NCBI GenBank assembly: GCA_900751695.1
Contig: CAADSS010000048.1
Location: 1-47,470, forward strand
Length of the DNA: 47,470 nt
Reading direction: 5' to 3'
From: an uncultured Collinsella sp.
GTDB lineage: Bacteria > Actinomycetota > Coriobacteriia > Coriobacteriales > Coriobacteriaceae
Position numbers and translations under genes: made by a program. Positions 18,247 through 26,040 of this stretch are shown here, piece after piece. Positions within the stretch are counted from its first letter, which is position 1; every line of letters starts with the position of its first letter. Below the pieces are notes generated by a model. That model saw only the letters and a list, made by a program, of their open reading frames with translations. It was not told the origin of the DNA and did not search any database.

Positions 18247-18287
18247 AAAGGCGCGCCAGAGGATTCACCCCCGGCGCGCCTTATTTG
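18247..18287 (+). terminator. Terminator of cysE
   Basis: Arms AAGGCGCGCC (18248-18257) and GGCGCGCCTT (18273-18282) are followed by a short AT-rich run. It is probably the end of the cysE transcript. Confidence 0.7.
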
Positions 18288-18288
18288 T

Positions 18289-18318
18289 GATGTGGCAAAG
18301 AGACTGTCCCTTTGTCAC
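18289..18318. repeat. Palindromic intergenic repeat, CAAAGGGACAG type
   Basis: Arms TGTGGCAAAG and CTTTGTCACA enclose a GGGACAG-type core (minus-strand reading). It abuts the stop codon of the ABC gene at 18320. The core resembles those of repeats at 36982, 30096 and the four-copy family at 28-34 kb. Confidence 0.6.
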
Positions 18319-18319
18319 A

Positions 18320-20320
18320 TTATGCGAACTGGCTCAGATAGAGGTCGGCGTAGGCACCCTCGGCAGCCAGCAGCTCCTTATGCGTGCCCTGCTCGATAAT
18401 GTTGCCGTGATCCATGACCAAGATCAGGTCAGCGTCCACGATCGTCGACAGGCGATGCGCGATCACAAAGCTCGTGCGCCCGCGCATAAGCGCGTCCATG
18501 GCACGGCCGATGGCAAGCTCGGTACGCGTGTCCACGCTTGAGGTCGCCTCGTCCAGGATGAGAATCGCCGGGTTGTTGAGCAGCACGCGTGCGATGGTCA
18601 GCAGCTGACGCTGGCCCTGGCTAATGCTCTCGGCATCGTTGGCCACGCGCGTGTCGTAGCCCTGCGGCATAGTGCGCACAAAGAAGTCGACCTGCGCGGC
18701 ACGAGCGGCGGCCACAATTTCGTCGCGCGTTGCCTCGGGGCAGCCGTAGGCGATGTTTTCGGCAATCGTGCCATCGAACAGCCAGGCGTCCTGCAGCACC
18801 ATGCCAAACTGCTGCCGTAGCTCGCCGCGGTCCATGCGGCTCGTATCCACGCCGTCGAGCGTAATACGCCCGCCGTCAATCTCGTAGAAGCGCATGAGCA
18901 GGTTGATGAGCGTCGTCTTGCCTGCGCCCGTGGTTCCCACCACCGCGATCTTTTGGCCCGGCTCGGCGGTAAACGACACGTCGCGCATAAGCGGCTTGTC
19001 GGGCGAATAACCAAAGCGCACGTGCTCAAAGGAGACGCGGCCCTCTACGCGACCCGGCAGCTTGGCGGCCTCGTCCGGCAGCGGACCGGCTTCCATCTCG
19101 GGCTCATCGAGCAGGTCGAACACGCGCTCCGCACTCGCCAGCGCGCTCTGCAGCGAGTTAAAGGTAAACGACAGCTGCGTCATGGGTTCGGACGCCTCGT
19201 AGATAAACTGAAAGAACGCCTGGAACACGCCGACGGTCATGTGACCGGCAACCAGCATGCTGCAGCCCACCAGCGCGATCACGATCTGCGCCAAACGGCC
19301 GATAAAGCGCACCGCAGGGCCGACGGCATTGATCATAAAGTCGGCCTTGGTACTCACGCGCGCTAGCTCCCTCGAGGCCTCATGCACTTCGGCAGAACTC
19401 TGACGCTCGCGGTTAAACGCGCGAATCACCAAACGGCCCGAATAGCCTTCCTCAACCGCGCTCGTGATTTTGGACACCCACTCCTGGCGCTCGCCGGTCA
19501 CGTCATGTGTGCGACGCGAGACCACTTTGGTCATCAGCAGCGACAGCGCCATAAAGAACAAAAAGACGAGCGTGAGCGGCACGCTAAACACGAACATCAC
19601 GCTCACGGCGCCCACCACGGTGCCGATCGACACAAGCAGCTGAAGCAATCCGCGCTGCATACTCTCGGACATCTTGTCCAAGTCGTTGGTCGCACGGCTG
19701 ACGACCTCGCCGGGACGATGCGCATCAAAGTAGGCAAGCGGCAGACGGTTGAGCTTTTGCGCGATGCGGTTGCGTAGGCGCAGGTTGAGGCGCTCGGCAA
19801 CGCTCGACATCAAAAAGCTCTGGAGTGCGTAGAACGAGGCGGCGGCGGTCCAAATCATAAAGTAGATGAAGATGGTCCTGCCGCAGTTCTCCCAGGTAAT
19901 GCTGAAGGTAGTGTTGTTGGCAAACGCCAGCTTCATGTGCCCCCACAGTTCATCGATCACGCGGGCGCTGTAAGCCGGCGCCGCGGTGTTAAAGATGACA
20001 TAGAACACGATGCTCGCGAACACGATATAAAAGCGCCAATGGTTGCCGGCGGCCTCGCTCCACAGGCGGCGCACCGTCGCCCAGGTGTCGCGGGGCGTCT
20101 CGTCCTCGTCCTCGTCGTCAACGTCGCGCATGCGCTCCGCCTCGGCGCGGGCGCGCTCGTCCTCGGCGCGCTCGTTTTCCTCGTAGAGCGCCTGGCGGCG
20201 AGCCTCGCGCTCCGCCGCCTTGGCGGCTTCGTCCAGGCCGGGCATGGCGCCCGTCTCCTCAACTGTCTCCTCAACCGCGGCATCATCGACGATGCCCTGT
20301 TTTTTGAGCTCCTCGGTCAT
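18320..20320 (-). CDS. ABC exporter half-transporter, catalytic partner (membrane and ATPase domains)
   Basis: This 666-residue half-transporter has six membrane helices at about residues 95-390. A nucleotide-binding domain follows, with Walker A GTTGAGKTT near 460, signature SISQGQRQ near 566 and Walker B LILDEATSSVD near 588 with the catalytic Glu. A highly charged, Arg/Glu-rich cytoplasmic extension of about 75 residues precedes the first helix and is unusual for the family. The ATG at 20320 is best, with GGGAGG eight bases upstream; a GTG at 20329 is too close to that site. One base separates it from the stop of the upstream ABC gene, so the two are translationally coupled. With that partner it should form a heterodimeric exporter for drugs, peptides or lipids; the substrate is unknown. 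Confidence 0.9.
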   Translation of the reverse strand: MTEELKKQGIVDDAAVEETVEETGAMPGLDEAAKAAEREARRQALYEENERAEDERARAEAERMRDVDDEDEDETPRDTWATVRRLWSEAAGNHWRFYIVFASIVFYVIFNTAAPAYSARVIDELWGHMKLAFANNTTFSITWENCGRTIFIYFMIWTAAASFYALQSFLMSSVAERLNLRLRNRIAQKLNRLPLAYFDAHRPGEVVSRATNDLDKMSESMQRGLLQLLVSIGTVVGAVSVMFVFSVPLTLVFLFFMALSLLMTKVVSRRTHDVTGERQEWVSKITSAVEEGYSGRLVIRAFNRERQSSAEVHEASRELARVSTKADFMINAVGPAVRFIGRLAQIVIALVGCSMLVAGHMTVGVFQAFFQFIYEASEPMTQLSFTFNSLQSALASAERVFDLLDEPEMEAGPLPDEAAKLPGRVEGRVSFEHVRFGYSPDKPLMRDVSFTAEPGQKIAVVGTTGAGKTTLINLLMRFYEIDGGRITLDGVDTSRMDRGELRQQFGMVLQDAWLFDGTIAENIAYGCPEATRDEIVAAARAAQVDFFVRTMPQGYDTRVANDAESISQGQRQLLTIARVLLNNPAILILDEATSSVDTRTELAIGRAMDALMRGRTSFVIAHRLSTIVDADLILVMDHGNIIEQGTHKELLAAEGAYADLYLSQFA

Positions 20321-20321
20321 G

Positions 20322-22058
20322 CTACTCACCTCCCTTCATCTGTGATTCCGCGATGGCGCGGTATACCTCGCAGGTTTCCATCAACTCGTCGTGCGCGCCC
20401 AAGCCCACGACCTCGCCATCCTTGAGCACCACGATCTGGTCGGCATGCAAAATAGTCGAGATGCGCTGGGCGATGATGAGCACCGCGGCATCGCGCGTCT
20501 CGTCCTGCAGCGCATGGCGCAGTGCCGCATCGGTCTTAAAGTCCAGAGCCGAAAAACTGTCGTCGAAGATATACAGATCGGCATGCTTCATGAGTGCGCG
20601 GGCAATCGCCAGGCGCTGGCGCTGACCACCCGAGAAGTTCGTGCCGCCCTGGGCCACCGGCGTATCGAGCCCCTGGGGCTGGTCGAGCACAAAGGTGCTC
20701 TGGGCAACCTCCAGCGCATGGAGCATGTCAGCCTCGGTCGCACCCTCGTTACCAAAGCGCAGGTTGCTCGCCACCGTACCCGAGAACAGCCACACCTTCT
20801 GCGGCACGTAAGCGATATGCCCGCGAATCTCACCTTGCGAAAGGTCGCGCAGATCGACGCCGTTCAGGCGAATGGTGCCCTTCGTGGCATCGTGGAAACG
20901 CAACAAGAGCTTGGCCACCGTTGACTTGCCCGAGCCCGTTGAGCCCACGATCGCGGTCGTCTGTCCGCGGCGGCAGGTAAAACTCAGGTTGCACAGGGTG
21001 TCCTCGTCGGCATCGTCAAAACGGAACGACATGTGGTCGAACACAGCCACCACGTCGGCCCCATCTGCGGACTCAGGCGCCCCGTCGCCCAGCGTAGCCT
21101 TGCCGTCTACAATGCTCGGCTTGATTTCGAGCACCTGCTGTGCACGGTTCAGGCATGCGGCGGCGCGCGGGAGCGTCAGAATCACCATCTGCGCCATCAT
21201 CACAAAGAACAGGATCAGGATCGCGTACTCCAGCACGGCCGAGATGCTACCGATTTGCATGGCGTGGACGCCCACGCGGTTGCCGCCCACCCACAGCACC
21301 GCCACCTCGGCGATGTTCATCAAAAAGAAGCTGGAACTGTCGAGACCCACAAACAGGTGGTTGACCTTGATGGCGTTGGCCGCGTAATCGCTAAACACCT
21401 CGTCCAGGCGCTGCTCCTCGTGGCGCTCCTTGTTAAATGCGCGGATGACGCGCACGCCCACGATGTTCTCGCGCAGCACCACGTTCATGCGGTCGATAAA
21501 GCTCTGCAGGCGCATAAAAATCGGCGCGGCGTTAGCCACCGTAAAGACCGCCGCCACCAGCACGATCGCAACCACCACGCCCAGCAGCGTGCCCATGGCG
21601 GGATCGATGAACCAAGCAAAAATGATGCCTGCCACGGCCAAGAACGGCACCGGCAGCACCAACTGAATCGTCTGCAGGATCGCTTGCTGAATCACGTTGA
21701 TGTCGTTGAGCGAGCGCGTGATCATCGAACCCGTGCCAAAGCGCTCAAAGTCGCTGGCCGCGAGTTCGAGCGACTTGTCGTACACGGCATTGCGGATATC
21801 GCAGGCTACGTTGGCGGCCAGGCGCGCCGAAAGATAGCAGCCCAACACCGTGCCGCCGCTGGCCATGCCGGTCGCGATAAGCATATACAGGCCGTTGCGT
21901 AAAATATAGTCGACATCGCCCGTGGTAATACCGGTGTTGACCATGTTCGCCAGCATCGTGGGAACCAACAGCGTACCGACGTTATCTATCAGCACCGCAA
22001 ACAGCGTCACCGCAATCAGACCGCGGTACGGCCTCATAAACCTCATTAAGAGTCGCAT
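20322..22058 (-). CDS. ABC exporter half-transporter, degenerate-site partner
   Basis: A 578-residue half-transporter with six membrane helices (to about residue 290) and a nucleotide-binding domain. Walker A is GSTGSGKST near 374, the Q-loop is in AYVPQKVWLFSG, and the signature FSGGQRQR is near 477. Walker B reads LYIFDDSFSALD, so Asp replaces the usual catalytic Glu. This degenerate site is typical of one half of heterodimeric exporters such as TM287/288 and BmrCD. The start overlaps the end of the marR-like gene by 13 bases, with GAGGGG upstream, so regulator and exporter form one operon. Induction by a compound sensed by the MarR protein is likely but inferred. Confidence 0.9.
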   Translation of the reverse strand: MRLLMRFMRPYRGLIAVTLFAVLIDNVGTLLVPTMLANMVNTGITTGDVDYILRNGLYMLIATGMASGGTVLGCYLSARLAANVACDIRNAVYDKSLELAASDFERFGTGSMITRSLNDINVIQQAILQTIQLVLPVPFLAVAGIIFAWFIDPAMGTLLGVVVAIVLVAAVFTVANAAPIFMRLQSFIDRMNVVLRENIVGVRVIRAFNKERHEEQRLDEVFSDYAANAIKVNHLFVGLDSSSFFLMNIAEVAVLWVGGNRVGVHAMQIGSISAVLEYAILILFFVMMAQMVILTLPRAAACLNRAQQVLEIKPSIVDGKATLGDGAPESADGADVVAVFDHMSFRFDDADEDTLCNLSFTCRRGQTTAIVGSTGSGKSTVAKLLLRFHDATKGTIRLNGVDLRDLSQGEIRGHIAYVPQKVWLFSGTVASNLRFGNEGATEADMLHALEVAQSTFVLDQPQGLDTPVAQGGTNFSGGQRQRLAIARALMKHADLYIFDDSFSALDFKTDAALRHALQDETRDAAVLIIAQRISTILHADQIVVLKDGEVVGLGAHDELMETCEVYRAIAESQMKGGE

Positions 22059-22558
22059 GTGTCCCCCTCGCCCTTATCGTCAGCCTCGTTCTCGGCGGCC
22101 ACTTGCCGTTTAAATGCCTCGCACTCTTCGTTAAGAACATGGGAGAACTTACCGACCAAGCGCATAATCTCGCGCTGCTCCCACAGCTCGAGCGCCTCGA
22201 ATGCCTGTTGCTCGGCTTTTTGCGCCGGCAACGCGTAGCGCTTGGCAAACCGCACGCCTTCTTCGGTCAGTCGCACAACCTTGTTCTTACGACTGCCCTC
22301 GGCAAACTCCAACGTCGCAAGCCCTCGCGCCCTAAGCGTCTTAATCGCCGAATTGATGGTCTGTTTGCTGTAGAACCATTCACTCGTCAGCCGACTCACG
22401 GCAACGCTTCCGCCCGCCGCACTCGTGTCGACGAGCATCCAGTAGGCGCAGTCCGAAAGACCGCAGGCGCGCGCGAACTCCGAATAGACACGGTCAAGCC
22501 CGTTGAGCATCCGGTCGAAATCGACCAGGCTAACTGCACTATTCATCTCTCCCACCAT
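22046..22558 (-). CDS. MarR-family transcriptional regulator of the ABC operon
   Basis: 170 residues with a MarR-type winged helix: GGSVAVSRLTSEWFYSKQTI, NSAIKTLRARGLATLEF, and the wing EGSRKNKVVRLTEEG (residues about 50-110). Helices at both ends form the dimer interface. The first gene of a MarR-ABC-ABC operon, it overlaps the next gene by 13 bases. The start at 22558 is weakly supported (GGA seven bases upstream). A second ATG at 22546 has GGGAGA very close. Two copies of a dyad TAGTC-N8-GAC(T/C)A lie just upstream, so autoregulation is likely. The C-terminal 20 residues are acidic and poorly conserved in appearance. Confidence 0.9.
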   Translation of the reverse strand: MVGEMNSAVSLVDFDRMLNGLDRVYSEFARACGLSDCAYWMLVDTSAAGGSVAVSRLTSEWFYSKQTINSAIKTLRARGLATLEFAEGSRKNKVVRLTEEGVRFAKRYALPAQKAEQQAFEALELWEQREIMRLVGKFSHVLNEECEAFKRQVAAENEADDKGEGDTCDS

Positions 22559-22562
22559 TCGA

Positions 22563-22614
22563 TAGTCCGAGTTTTGACCAATTTATATCTCTACATTAGT
22601 CCGAGTTTTGACTA
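22563..22614 (-). promoter_or_regulatory. Duplicate MarR-type operator around the operon promoter
   Basis: The 16-mer TAGTCCGAGTTTTGAC occurs at 22563-22578 and again at 22597-22612. The second copy continues to TAGTC-N8-GACTA, a dyad; the first ends GACCA. Between them, read on the minus strand, is TATAAA, a possible -10 element. Repeat starts are 34 bases apart. Binding by the adjacent MarR protein is inferred. Confidence 0.6.
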
Positions 22615-22662
22615 TCGTCAATAAGCTCGTTGTTTATGGTCGTCCCTACATAAGCATATCGA

Positions 22663-22700
22663 CAAAAAAGACCGCCGGCGCGGGGGCGGCGCCGGCGGTT
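22663..22700 (-). terminator. Terminator of the 96-residue gene
   Basis: The minus strand shows CCGCCGGCGC and GCGCCGGCGG arms and then TCTTTTTTG, starting 26 bases after the stop codon. A very strong GC stem with a T run. Confidence 0.9.
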
Positions 22701-22725
22701 GCGAGAGAATATCGATTGTTGGCTG

Positions 22726-23016
22726 TTACGCAGCGACGGCCTCATAGACCGTAGCGCCCGAGAAGCTGTCATGCAGGCTCTTGCCGGCAATCCACGGCAG
22801 CTCGACGACCTCGCAGACCGTGTTGACCAGCTCGGAGCAGTCAGTAAAGTGGCCCTTATCGTTGAGGGCCTCGCAATCCTGAACACGCCAATAGCCATCG
22901 GTGTGCGTGATGTAGTACTCGTGATCGTTGATCGACACGAAAGCGCGCGTCTTGGAACGCAGCAGCTTCAGAAATCCTTCGAAATCGGTCTCGACGACAT
23001 CTCCAGCCTGGAACAT
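22726..23016 (-). CDS. Small protein of unknown function
   Basis: I do not recognise this 96-residue protein. The start is well supported: GGAGGT stands six bases before the ATG at 23016, and a strong terminator follows, so the gene is real and monocistronic. The sequence is acidic and soluble, without signal peptide or membrane helix. It begins MFQAGDVVETDFEGFLKLLR and contains HEYYITHTDGYWRVQDCEAL, with four cysteines or so and aromatic residues. The beta-rich look (short strands YYITHTDGYWRVQD) suggests a small barrel or sheet fold. It is divergent from a nitroreductase gene. Function cannot be named. Confidence 0.8.
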   Translation of the reverse strand: MFQAGDVVETDFEGFLKLLRSKTRAFVSINDHEYYITHTDGYWRVQDCEALNDKGHFTDCSELVNTVCEVVELPWIAGKSLHDSFSGATVYEAVAA

Positions 23017-23310
23017 GATGTTACCTCCTGGCCCGGCGCCACCACGGCGCATTGATAAACGTTGGTGCTCCTTTAGTAAAACCTTTATCAGAGGTTATGC
23101 GTTCGTCATTTAGGCAAGTGGTAAAAAACCGCAGGGTAGACGGGATAAAACGTTTAACCATCCCATTTGTTTGTCACATTCTGAAGGTACTTTTATGCAA
23201 ACCTACTTTGCCAATTGGAATCTATCCTTTTGGCCGGGCAATTGACCGTCTATCGTTTGAGCCCGACGGGTATGAGCGGGGCATCTGCAACGCCACCGCA
23301 AGGAGACACC

Positions 23311-23832
23311 ATGGAGACTATCGAAGCACTCATTCACCGCCGCAGCTGCCGCAACTACAGCGATCGTCCCGTCGAGGCCGAAAAGCTTGCACGTATTATC
23401 GAAGCCGGCCAATATGCACCGAGCGGCATGGGCCGCCAGCCGGGGACGTTTGTCGCCGTCACCGACCCCGCGGCCGTCGAGCGTCTCTCACAGCTCAACG
23501 CCCAGGTCATGGGCAGCAACAGCGACCCCTTCTATGGCGCCAAGACCGTTGTGGTGGTGCTGGTTGACCGCAGCGTGCCCACACATCTGGAAGACGGCTC
23601 GCTCGCCATGGGCAACTTGCTCAACGCCGCCTATGCGCTGGGTGTCGATTCGTGCTGGATTCACCGCGCGCACGAGGTCTTTGACTCGCCCGAGGGCCTA
23701 GAGTTGCTGGCCAGCTGGGGCCTGCCTGCCGACGGCAGTCTGCGCGGTGTCGGTCACTGCATTCTGGGCTATGCCGAGGACACGCTACCCGAGGCAAAGC
23801 CGCGCCGCGACAACATCATCTACGTAAGGTAA
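23311..23832 (+). CDS. Nitroreductase family protein
   Basis: A 173-residue flavoprotein of the nitroreductase family, which uses FMN and NAD(P)H to reduce nitro compounds, quinones or other acceptors. The N-terminal FMN motif is clear: IHRRSCRNYSDRPVEAEKL. YAPSGMGRQPGTFVAV (residues about 36-52), GSLAMGNLLNAAYALGVDSC and the C-terminal GHCILGYAED follow. It belongs to the short subgroup. The ATG has AAGGAG five bases upstream; an earlier in-frame start at 23215 has no site. A palindromic repeat lies 16 bases after the stop codon. The physiological substrate is unknown. Confidence 0.9.
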   Translation: METIEALIHRRSCRNYSDRPVEAEKLARIIEAGQYAPSGMGRQPGTFVAVTDPAAVERLSQLNAQVMGSNSDPFYGAKTVVVVLVDRSVPTHLEDGSLAMGNLLNAAYALGVDSCWIHRAHEVFDSPEGLELLASWGLPADGSLRGVGHCILGYAEDTLPEAKPRRDNIIYVR

Positions 23833-23848
23833 CCCGGGAGCGTCAGCG

Positions 23849-23887
23849 GGGGTGGCTAATTTGGGACGGGGCTATTTTAGCCACCCC
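23849..23887. repeat. Palindromic intergenic repeat, GGGACGGGGCTATTTT type, copy 2
   Basis: Arms GGGGTGGCTAA (23849-23859) and TTAGCCACCCC (23877-23887) are perfect complements. The interior carries TTTGGGACGGGGCTATT, almost the same as in copy 1 at 11477, whose arms differ. It stands between two convergent genes and could end both transcripts. Confidence 0.75.
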
Positions 23888-23896
23888 ACTCGCAAC

Positions 23897-24472
23897 CTAT
23901 ATTGACGTCGCCGTTGTCGTCGTTTCGTTCGCGTGGGTCGTTTCGGCGCCGTCGCCCTGTCCGTCATCGTCCTTTTGAGCATCTGCAATAGTGGTGGCCG
24001 CCGCAACGATACCGCGCTGGGGCGCGACGCCCGTCTGGGTCTGAGCGCCCTCGACAACTTCTGTGCCTGCATGCGCGAGCTCGGGCGATTTAAACACTGC
24101 GTCCAAGTTGGCGCCACCGCCGGCGTAGCCAAGCGCAGCGAGTGCGATGACGATCACTGCAACGACGACCGCGATCGGAACATAACGGTGCCAACCAGCC
24201 GGATTGAGTCCGCTGCGGCGAGCCGCCCCGCGGCTAATATAACCGAGCGTTCCGTCGTGCTTGAGCTTTGAGCCCACCACGCGTTTGCGGCCCCACAGTG
24301 AGGACTCTGCCTGCATTGCCAAGCGGGCGCTTGCCGAAGGATAGCCGTATTTAGTGCGCTTGAACGAGCCATCAAACCCCGAGGCGTGTTTACCCCACGT
24401 CACCGATGTCGTGCGTCGGTTGACCGGCGCGGCACTCCGCCTTCTGCAGCTCGGTTTTGAAGTCTCAGCCAT
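23897..24472 (-). CDS. Hypothetical single-pass membrane protein
   Basis: 191 residues of unknown function. The first 95 residues are basic and rich in Arg, Ser and Lys. One clear membrane helix follows (residues about 98-117, YVPIAVVVAVIVIALAALGY). The C-terminal 70 residues are acidic and rich in Ala, Thr and Gly, with a low-complexity end (ETTHANETTTTATSI). By the positive-inside rule the basic N-terminus is cytoplasmic and the tail is outside. The ATG at 24472 has GAGG four bases upstream. A short extension to 24526 is possible but unsupported. It is convergent with the nitroreductase gene. Confidence 0.7.
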   Translation of the reverse strand: MAETSKPSCRRRSAAPVNRRTTSVTWGKHASGFDGSFKRTKYGYPSASARLAMQAESSLWGRKRVVGSKLKHDGTLGYISRGAARRSGLNPAGWHRYVPIAVVVAVIVIALAALGYAGGGANLDAVFKSPELAHAGTEVVEGAQTQTGVAPQRGIVAAATTIADAQKDDDGQGDGAETTHANETTTTATSI

Positions 24473-24556
24473 ATGCCCTCGCACGCCGTAACCAAATCGA
24501 AACAATAACGCTTTGGACTGTAGCACACGCGTCGCGCGCGGTCACGGGCGCCTCGC

Positions 24557-25774
24557 TCAACGGTCATCGTCCTTCAGCAAGCGCCACAGCGTTGTACGGC
24601 TTATGCCCAGCACCTCCGCCGCACGGGTTCGGTTGCCGTGGAGGTGGCCTACAACCAGATGCGCGACATCTCGCTCGGTATCGGCCAGCGGTCGCAGGAT
24701 ATACAGGTCACTTTCGAGCGTCGGGGCGCCAAAGGTTGCGGTCTTAATCACGTCCTCTTGGGCGAGCACTTCCTCCGCCACAGCGCGGTCCACCGTGCCC
24801 GCCCCCACCAATATATACAGTCGTTCCGAGACCTCGCGGAGCTGCAGATAATTGCGCGGCCAGTGGTAAGCATCGAGCGTCTTCGTCGCCGCGGCAGACA
24901 GTGTAGGCGCTGCCGTCCCAAATGCGTCAGCGAGATATTCCAAATAGCGCGCAACCTTCGTCGACGCGGCTCCCTGCTCGGCGATTGCCGGCGCCACGCT
25001 CACCGCACAGGCGAAACGCTCGGTCACAAAGGCGGCTTGATCACTTTCGCCGCCGCCCGGCATGTCATTCGCTGTCAGCACCACATGGCAGCGCGTCGCC
25101 AACGCGGTGTCGGTCATCGTGGAGACCAGCTCGCGGAGGCGCTGGGGGACAACCGCGTTCCAGCCCTCAATGCAAAGGGTCAGCCCCGTTTGGAACAACG
25201 GCGATTCGGCGCTTTTGAGCACATGGCGCCAACCGCGCTCGGTGAGCTCATCGAGCGCAACGGAAACAAAGGGCTGATCGGCAAAAGGACCGTCCAGATA
25301 GAGGCGCTTGGCGATCTCGACCTGACCCGCTCCCAGCTCGCCCTCGAGCATAAGGGGCACACCGCGCGCGTAGCTCTCGGCAACCGGCGCAGCCACCGAG
25401 GCCGCCCCCTCAACGATGCCGTACGCGCTCGATTCGTAGCGGGCCTCAACTTCGTCGGCGTTGAGCCACTCGATGCCCGCATGCGCCGCGGCACCGCGCA
25501 CCTCGCGGACCACGACGACCCAAAGCCCCCCGCCCTCTTTGTCGGTGGGGCGAACGGTCAGGCTCAGGCGCGTACCCTCACGCCCCATAACCAGACGCGC
25601 GCCGTCTCCTATACGGTCGAGGCGCTCAGCGACAAAAGTCGCCACACCCCGCTCAAGCGCCGCGTCATTCATGGTCGAGATCGCGACGTCCCCACGCGCA
25701 TCGATTGCCAATGCCGATGCCCCGGCAGCAGCCAGGGCATCGGTCAAGATGTTCAGCTTGGCATCGCTATCCAT
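24557..25774 (-). CDS. NtrC/Fis-type regulator with a degenerate AAA+ domain
   Basis: This 405-residue protein has the outline of a sigma-54 activator. An N-terminal sensor-like region (1-105) is followed by an AAA+-like region (about 125-345) and a Fis-type helix-turn-helix at the end (HLHGNRTRAAEVLGISRTTL, WRLLKDDDR). The ATPase motifs are lost: the Walker A position reads GELGAGQVE where GxTGTGKE is expected (no Lys), the Walker B position reads TLCIEGWNAV, and no GAFTGA loop is seen. It therefore probably binds DNA without activating sigma-54; actinobacteria generally lack that factor. The ATG has AGGGG six bases upstream. It lies downstream of the YeiH gene on the same strand, separated by 266 bases with hairpins and dyads. 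Confidence 0.75.
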   Translation of the reverse strand: MDSDAKLNILTDALAAAGASALAIDARGDVAISTMNDAALERGVATFVAERLDRIGDGARLVMGREGTRLSLTVRPTDKEGGGLWVVVVREVRGAAAHAGIEWLNADEVEARYESSAYGIVEGAASVAAPVAESYARGVPLMLEGELGAGQVEIAKRLYLDGPFADQPFVSVALDELTERGWRHVLKSAESPLFQTGLTLCIEGWNAVVPQRLRELVSTMTDTALATRCHVVLTANDMPGGGESDQAAFVTERFACAVSVAPAIAEQGAASTKVARYLEYLADAFGTAAPTLSAAATKTLDAYHWPRNYLQLREVSERLYILVGAGTVDRAVAEEVLAQEDVIKTATFGAPTLESDLYILRPLADTERDVAHLVVGHLHGNRTRAAEVLGISRTTLWRLLKDDDR

Positions 25775-25796
25775 GATTTGCCCCTGTCTGCAGCGA

Positions 25797-25842
25797 CGTG
25801 CAACCGCCGGCGGTCGCACGACCGAGTGTTTCAAAATTGAAC
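25797..25842. promoter_or_regulatory. Two dyads upstream of the NtrC-type gene
   Basis: At 25797-25820 a 24-base palindrome (arms CGTGC and GCACG around ACCGCCGGCGGT) has one mismatched pair. At 25828-25842, GTTTCAAAATTGAAC is a second imperfect dyad. Both lie in the untranslated region before 25774. They may be operators for the protein itself or RNA hairpins. Confidence 0.4.
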
Positions 25843-25899
25843 GATATTGCTCACCAAACACTATAGGGCAGAAAGCGCCGTCCTGCGAGTATAGGTGTT

Positions 25900-25987
25900 G
25901 CCCCGCATCGCCATCCTGGCGGGGCGATAAGAGCTCTTCGGGACTTATAAACCTGCGGACAAGCCATACCCGCAAGAGCTCCTATCG
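25900..25987. other. Two adjacent hairpins between yeiH and the regulator gene
   Basis: GCCCCGC (25900-25906) pairs with GCGGGGC (25919-25925). CGATAAGAGCTCTT (25925-25938) pairs with AAGAGCTCCTATCG (25974-25987), with one mismatch and further GGG/CCC pairing inside. No T run follows on the minus strand, so a simple terminator is unlikely. Confidence 0.5.
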
Positions 25988-26040
25988 CTCCACCGCAGGC
26001 ATGCGCTCACCAGCACGCAGCACGCAAACAAGCTACTTCT

